This document shows positions 60,056 through 64,000 of a stretch of 64,000 nt of DNA, piece after piece. Both the position numbers and the translations under genes were made by a program. The stretch lies in NCBI GenBank assembly GCA_964019425.1, contig OZ025859.1, forward strand, positions 434,001 through 498,000, read 5' to 3'. The notes beneath the pieces were generated by a model, which saw only the letters and a program-made list of their open reading frames with translations, did no database searches and was not told the DNA's origin. Numbering within the stretch: the stretch's first letter is position 1; each line of letters starts with the position of its first letter. The stretch comes from Flectonema sp. DT1601 (Eukaryota > Euglenozoa > Diplonemea > Diplonemida > Diplonemidae).

Positions 60056-60923
60056 CTTTCAACTTTATTATTAAGTGAACAGTGGACAAGACTCTTCATG
60101 CTTTCCTCTTTGGAAATATTGAGCCACTAGTCCACTAAAAAACCATTTTACGTTTGCCATCTCTCATCTCAGCTGTGGTCTCAGAAGTGGACTAGTTCAA
60201 CTGCAGTTAACACAGCTTTTAAGTGTTACATTTAACACAGCTTGTGTTTTGCAGGTTCACAAACACAATCCTCTATATGTTAATCTAACAAGAAGTAAGC
60301 TTTTGGCATAACCCCATTCTTTGGACAGTGTTAGCAGTTCTGAATTGCTTTCATCCTTTCCGAGTTGCAACCCAAAAATTCGAAAACAAATATCCCTTTT
60401 TAACTGACTCTCTTGCTTTACCAAAATGGGTTCTGGAATATTCTGATCAAAATCCGCTTTGCTTTCCTCCAAATGGAAAACAAGACGACCGGATGTTTGA
60501 ATTTCGGTCATTGTCCAAGTAAAATAGAACGTAGTTCTTCAAATTACTTCCCTGATTAGGGCTAGGAAGAGAAAGTGAATACATAATGCAAATCAATGCA
60601 TTTTTTTATTAAAAAAAGCTTTCCCTCACACAAAAGTTCTGTTGCCTGTGCTTTAAATCTTGTGGCTTGAGTAAGTTTTAACTGTCTGAAAAGAAAAGCA
60701 TTCCAAAAGAAAGTAACAGATATCCTTGATGAATAGTCGGTGATCATATGTAATACATGTGCTTACTCTTCTTCTCTTTCTCACAGATTTACATATGTGA
60801 CAGTGCAGGATACATCTCGACGGGTTAAGTCCTTAGATTTCAGTTGATAAAATTAATTTAGGACTATATAACTTCTGGTTTATCATGTGTTCTTTACTTT
60901 ATTACACTTTCCAGCTACCAGCC
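60056..60923. repeat. Spacer unit leading into the virus-like block
   Basis: Hairpin flank, 84-aa minus ORF (60257-60511) and AT-rich spacer, as in standard units. Confidence 0.6.
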
Positions 60924-61637
60924 CTAGTATGTACACGATCGAAAGAACTTTCGGATGATGCATATGAACTTGCACACTATGTCTGCGTCACTTGGCTGAC
61001 CACTCGCTACGTTGACACTTGCACTTCCGGAAGCTGTTACGGTATTGTTGTCACCAGTCATTTGTATATTAATGTAATAAAACTTCTCATCCTATTATTC
61101 TCTCCAAGGCTATTTTTGATGCAAACGTTGGAATAGAAAGCATGTGTGTTGCCTTGTGCAATGGGTTCAGGTTGGTAGGGTCCAGTGCGTGTCTGATGTT
61201 CCCCTTCATTAGCTTCAGGTCAGCTTTGTGCTTCTTGTCCCTCACGCACTTCTTGTTCCCACGGCAGTCTCTCTCGGCCCCACTGTACTGTAGGTCATGT
61301 GTGGAGAGCCAGCTTGTCAAATCTGCTCTTGGGATGTGTGACGAGGTCTTTTACGTCTCCACTTACGGCTCCACTTTTACGTTCTTTTTCTTAAACCCGA
61401 CCGAGAGTGATTGCCCTCAGGTACTATAATACCCTCCCCGAGTACCTTGTCTATTGCGGTGTTGGCCAGCGTCTTGACAACCGGCTTCACAACTGACTTG
61501 GCTACCTTCTTGATTCCCCCAATGACGTTGTCTAGGAAACCCTCTCCCCTAGCCATGTTCACGTCCAGATCGATGCGGACTGTCTTGCCCCTGCTCTTCC
61601 TGATCCTATGTGCATCGCGCATGAAAACACCTGCCAA
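60924..61637 (-). mobile_element. Virus-like element fossil, third copy
   Basis: Same pieces as 48029-48742 (61377-61637, 61087-61320, 60924-61061). Broken. Confidence 0.6.
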
Positions 61638-61721
61638 AGGTTTACCAATATCTTTCAGGTAGTCCTCTATTTGGTAGTTAAATAGTAATTTTGTTAAATT
61701 AAGTTAGATGTTCTTATATAA

Positions 61722-61910
61722 ATGCCGACACCCAGTATAAATTCTAACAATGTCATAACAGGTACGAACGTGAAAATAACGAATGGTGCTCCAACGAAAG
61801 CAGATGTAATGTGTAAAGCGATGTGTATGGGTGAAGGGTTTCTTCAAGTCCTGTACATGTTAAGAGTGGCAGGCATTCTTGACAATGCCAATAACAATTT
61901 TCCCTGCTGA
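61722..61910 (+). CDS. Small ORF S, 62 aa
   Basis: Same as 48827-49015. Confidence 0.45.
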   Translation: MPTPSINSNNVITGTNVKITNGAPTKADVMCKAMCMGEGFLQVLYMLRVAGILDNANNNFPC

Positions 61911-62070
61911 ATCGGACCTTGAGAACAAAATTGCGTTGTGCTGTTAGTGCTGGTAATCCCGAGTGCATTACAGAGAGAGATGGAATGAAGGAATATGAAT
62001 GATGCCTTGTTGTTTAATGAGAAATGCTTAATCCGCGATCCACTATTTTTTCCTCTTCCAGCCGAACAAC

Positions 62071-63237
62071 ATGTCAGATGAATTGAAGCTTGTTATGGAG
62101 CTTGCCCAGGCTGTTGCGGAGAAGGAGAAGTCGGTGTTGAAGCAGGAGATCAAGGAGTGGCAGGGGGAACTTGGGAAGAAGGTGCTTAAGCTAAAGAATG
62201 CGAAACTAGCTCGTGCTTCGGAAATATTAGGGGTATTCAAACCTGAAGATCTTCAAGTTAAGTGTCTGATCAAGGCGGAGCTAAGTAAAAGTGAGCAAAT
62301 AGCCTTGGGCCTTGACAATAGCATCGGAGAACTTGAAGGAGAAGCTGCTGTAGTCAAGGAGAACATCGCAAAAGCCGAGGTCCGATTGCTGATTCTGACG
62401 AAAGGAGAGGATGTGGCAACGAAGTTGGCTGCAGTCCGGGGTGGGAAAGTACCCGCTGAAACCACACCTCCAACCCGAGAATTACAGCAGCTGATGATTT
62501 CGAACTCCCCTGCTTTGGATGGGCCTGTTAGAGCTTCGGCTGCTGGTAAGTCTGCAAATAGCGCTGAAAGCCAGACAATTGATTCCGTTTTTTGTAAATT
62601 GAATGAAAATACCATGTGGATGCCCTTTGACACAATCCCATCAACTGAAAAAACACCAACCACCTTGTTTGGAATCTTATTGTCACAACAGAGATTATTG
62701 CGTTTAGAAATGTGTTTCTCGAATCAAAATTACAAGTTCACCAGAGAATTTGCTACACCCTCAGGAGTTACAAGATCACTCTCCGGTATTCCTGATTATT
62801 TGGTGTGTCTTAGTTCAAGCTTCGACAAGATCAAGCCAGCTAAAGGTTGCGGGCTCGATGTCTTGCATGACACTCGTAAAAAGCTGAAGGTTGTACTTAT
62901 CAAACACGAATCCGGCGATAAGGGTCGCGATGAATCTATTAAGCAGCTTGCTGTTACAATGTGGTGTTTCAATAAAGAACGTGTGAACAGGAAGATACCA
63001 CTCTATGGGATTGTAATTTGCAATAATGGTCTCATTCACCCGCTGAAGCTAACCACCACCAATGATGGACAGGAGCAGATACATACTGATGGGTGCTTAT
63101 CGTCAGGTTACGTGGATAAGCTATGTCTGGCAATGCTTAAACAGAAAGTCGATGAAGCGGAATGTTGGAATGTTAATGAAGTCGCACCGACTAGGAAGAA
63201 GAAGGCCAACAAGGTGAAGCGAAAAAAGCATGCATAA
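62071..63237 (+). CDS. Coiled coil plus PD-(D/E)XK-like nuclease (module E), 388 aa
   Basis: Protein identical to 49176-50342. The whole stretch from about 60885 to the window end repeats about 47990-51105 (offset 12895). Confidence 0.7.
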   Translation: MSDELKLVMELAQAVAEKEKSVLKQEIKEWQGELGKKVLKLKNAKLARASEILGVFKPEDLQVKCLIKAELSKSEQIALGLDNSIGELEGEAAVVKENIAKAEVRLLILTKGEDVATKLAAVRGGKVPAETTPPTRELQQLMISNSPALDGPVRASAAGKSANSAESQTIDSVFCKLNENTMWMPFDTIPSTEKTPTTLFGILLSQQRLLRLEMCFSNQNYKFTREFATPSGVTRSLSGIPDYLVCLSSSFDKIKPAKGCGLDVLHDTRKKLKVVLIKHESGDKGRDESIKQLAVTMWCFNKERVNRKIPLYGIVICNNGLIHPLKLTTTNDGQEQIHTDGCLSSGYVDKLCLAMLKQKVDEAECWNVNEVAPTRKKKANKVKRKKHA

Positions 63238-63678
63238 GTTAGTTTGTTTTTAGACTTGCACTTCCCCTGCAATAGCGGCTTCTCGTAACTTTTTGATTTG
63301 ACTTCTTATGTTCCCGGTTGTCGCCAGTAGTAAAAATATGATGAATAAACTGAGTTCGAAAATCCAGACTTCTTCAGTAGCGGTTTTCTTTTAGGCCCGC
63401 ACGTCTTTAGATTTTTTTCAACCTTCTACTTAGATCTTTCTTTTCTATTTGGCATACCCACTTGATTCTTATTCCTATTCCCACCCTTGTTGCTTTTCTT
63501 TCCACTCGGGAGATCCCTAAGTTTCTCTTTCATTTTCCTTCTCTCCCCTTTGCTTTTATTCTATTTCTTCAATGAGTTTTCTGCTGAAAGAAGACAACAA
63601 ATCGGAAATAATCAAAAATACCAAGAGTCACCGCAATCATCTCTTCACAATACAGGGACACCATTGCAATTGCAATGA
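63238..63678 (+). other. 3' UTR of module E and pyrimidine-rich spacer
   Basis: Same layout as 31747-32187. Confidence 0.5.
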
Positions 63679-64000
63679 GATCATCAGGACATCAGCGACC
63701 CTTTACATCATTCAGCAGATCCAAGCAATCGATTGATTTTGGATCCAATTCACCATCAGATGTATGATGCACGCGGGGGAGGGAATGTCTGTGGTGTTAC
63801 ATTTTTTATGGATGATAGTGATCACAACACAAGAGAACAGACTACTACCTTACACGTTTTGTATGCCAATGCCAATGCAGCGGGTTACTCAGGAAGCCTT
63901 CGCAATGCAACTTTCAAGAGCACCAATCACTGTACTGTTCAAATCCAGCACCCTGAACCTCAAGAACTCCACAAGTACTTGAATCCACGGCACAGGATTT
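63679..64000 (+). CDS. Block Z without CCCH tail, cut by the window end
   Basis: Follows the 50784-51149 version (STNHCTV, ELHKYLNPRH). The next bases outside the window probably repeat the virus-like fossil at 51.1 kb. Confidence 0.45.

Noticed and set aside
1-64000. CRISPR-like array because of the many repeats
   Set aside because: The repeat units are kilobase-sized genes in eukaryotic DNA; no short regular repeats with unique spacers are present. The 11-bp clusters at 19.4-19.7 kb are contiguous and degenerate.
1-64000. tRNA genes
   Set aside because: I found no cloverleaf or A/B box pair convincing by eye on either strand.

Overview
This is eukaryotic DNA. Evidence: GT-AG introns with pyrimidine-tract acceptors, AATAAA signals, two kinds of LINE retrotransposon and a stray piece of nuclear 18S rRNA gene. 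I cannot name the organism. The reverse transcriptase of the large LINE reminds me of elements known from dinoflagellates and relatives, while the 18S piece is divergent; searching that piece is the quickest route to the host.

The window is a disordered tandem array of one modular gene family, cut by mobile elements. The shared 5' module has a 142-bp 5' flank, the leader CCGAACAAC, and a coiled-coil exon starting MSDELKLVMELAQA or MSSDELK. It is joined to exchangeable 3' modules. Module H (through a 135-bp intron) is a predicted HNH nuclease ending in a CCCH zinc finger. Module E (same exon) is a predicted PD-(D/E)XK-like nuclease with a basic tail. Two divergent relatives of E lie at 17984-18817 and 51782-52045. 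The CCCH tail also appears fused in frame to an unrelated block called Z here. The middle of the coiled coil is itself a cassette with at least three alternatives and is sometimes duplicated.

Layout: 1-5.1 kb, a partial and two whole H genes. 5.4-7.2 kb, a DNA transposon with long terminal inverted repeats. 7.2-9.4 kb, unassigned small ORFs holding a LINE fragment. 9.4-17.7 kb, an H gene split by a 7.0-kb LINE. 17.7-19.9 kb, a divergent nuclease ORF, a tiny fusion ORF and 11-bp repeats. 19.8-22 kb, an inverted partial copy with the 18S fragment. 22-31.7 kb, an E gene split by a second copy of the same LINE. 31.7-45.4 kb, regular units with three whole E genes, Z-CCCH ORFs and an H gene. 45.6-47.4 kb, the second copy of the DNA transposon. 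47.6-64 kb, E and H genes alternating with minus-strand fossils of a virus-like element (protease-like end, phospholipase A2-like protein, small ORFs).

My reading: a recombining family of predicted nucleases with a constant N-terminal oligomerisation module and swappable effector ends, like polymorphic effector or Crinkler-type families. Its function is inferred from domain pattern only. Several repeat copies are nearly identical, so recent duplication, gene conversion or assembly error all need considering.
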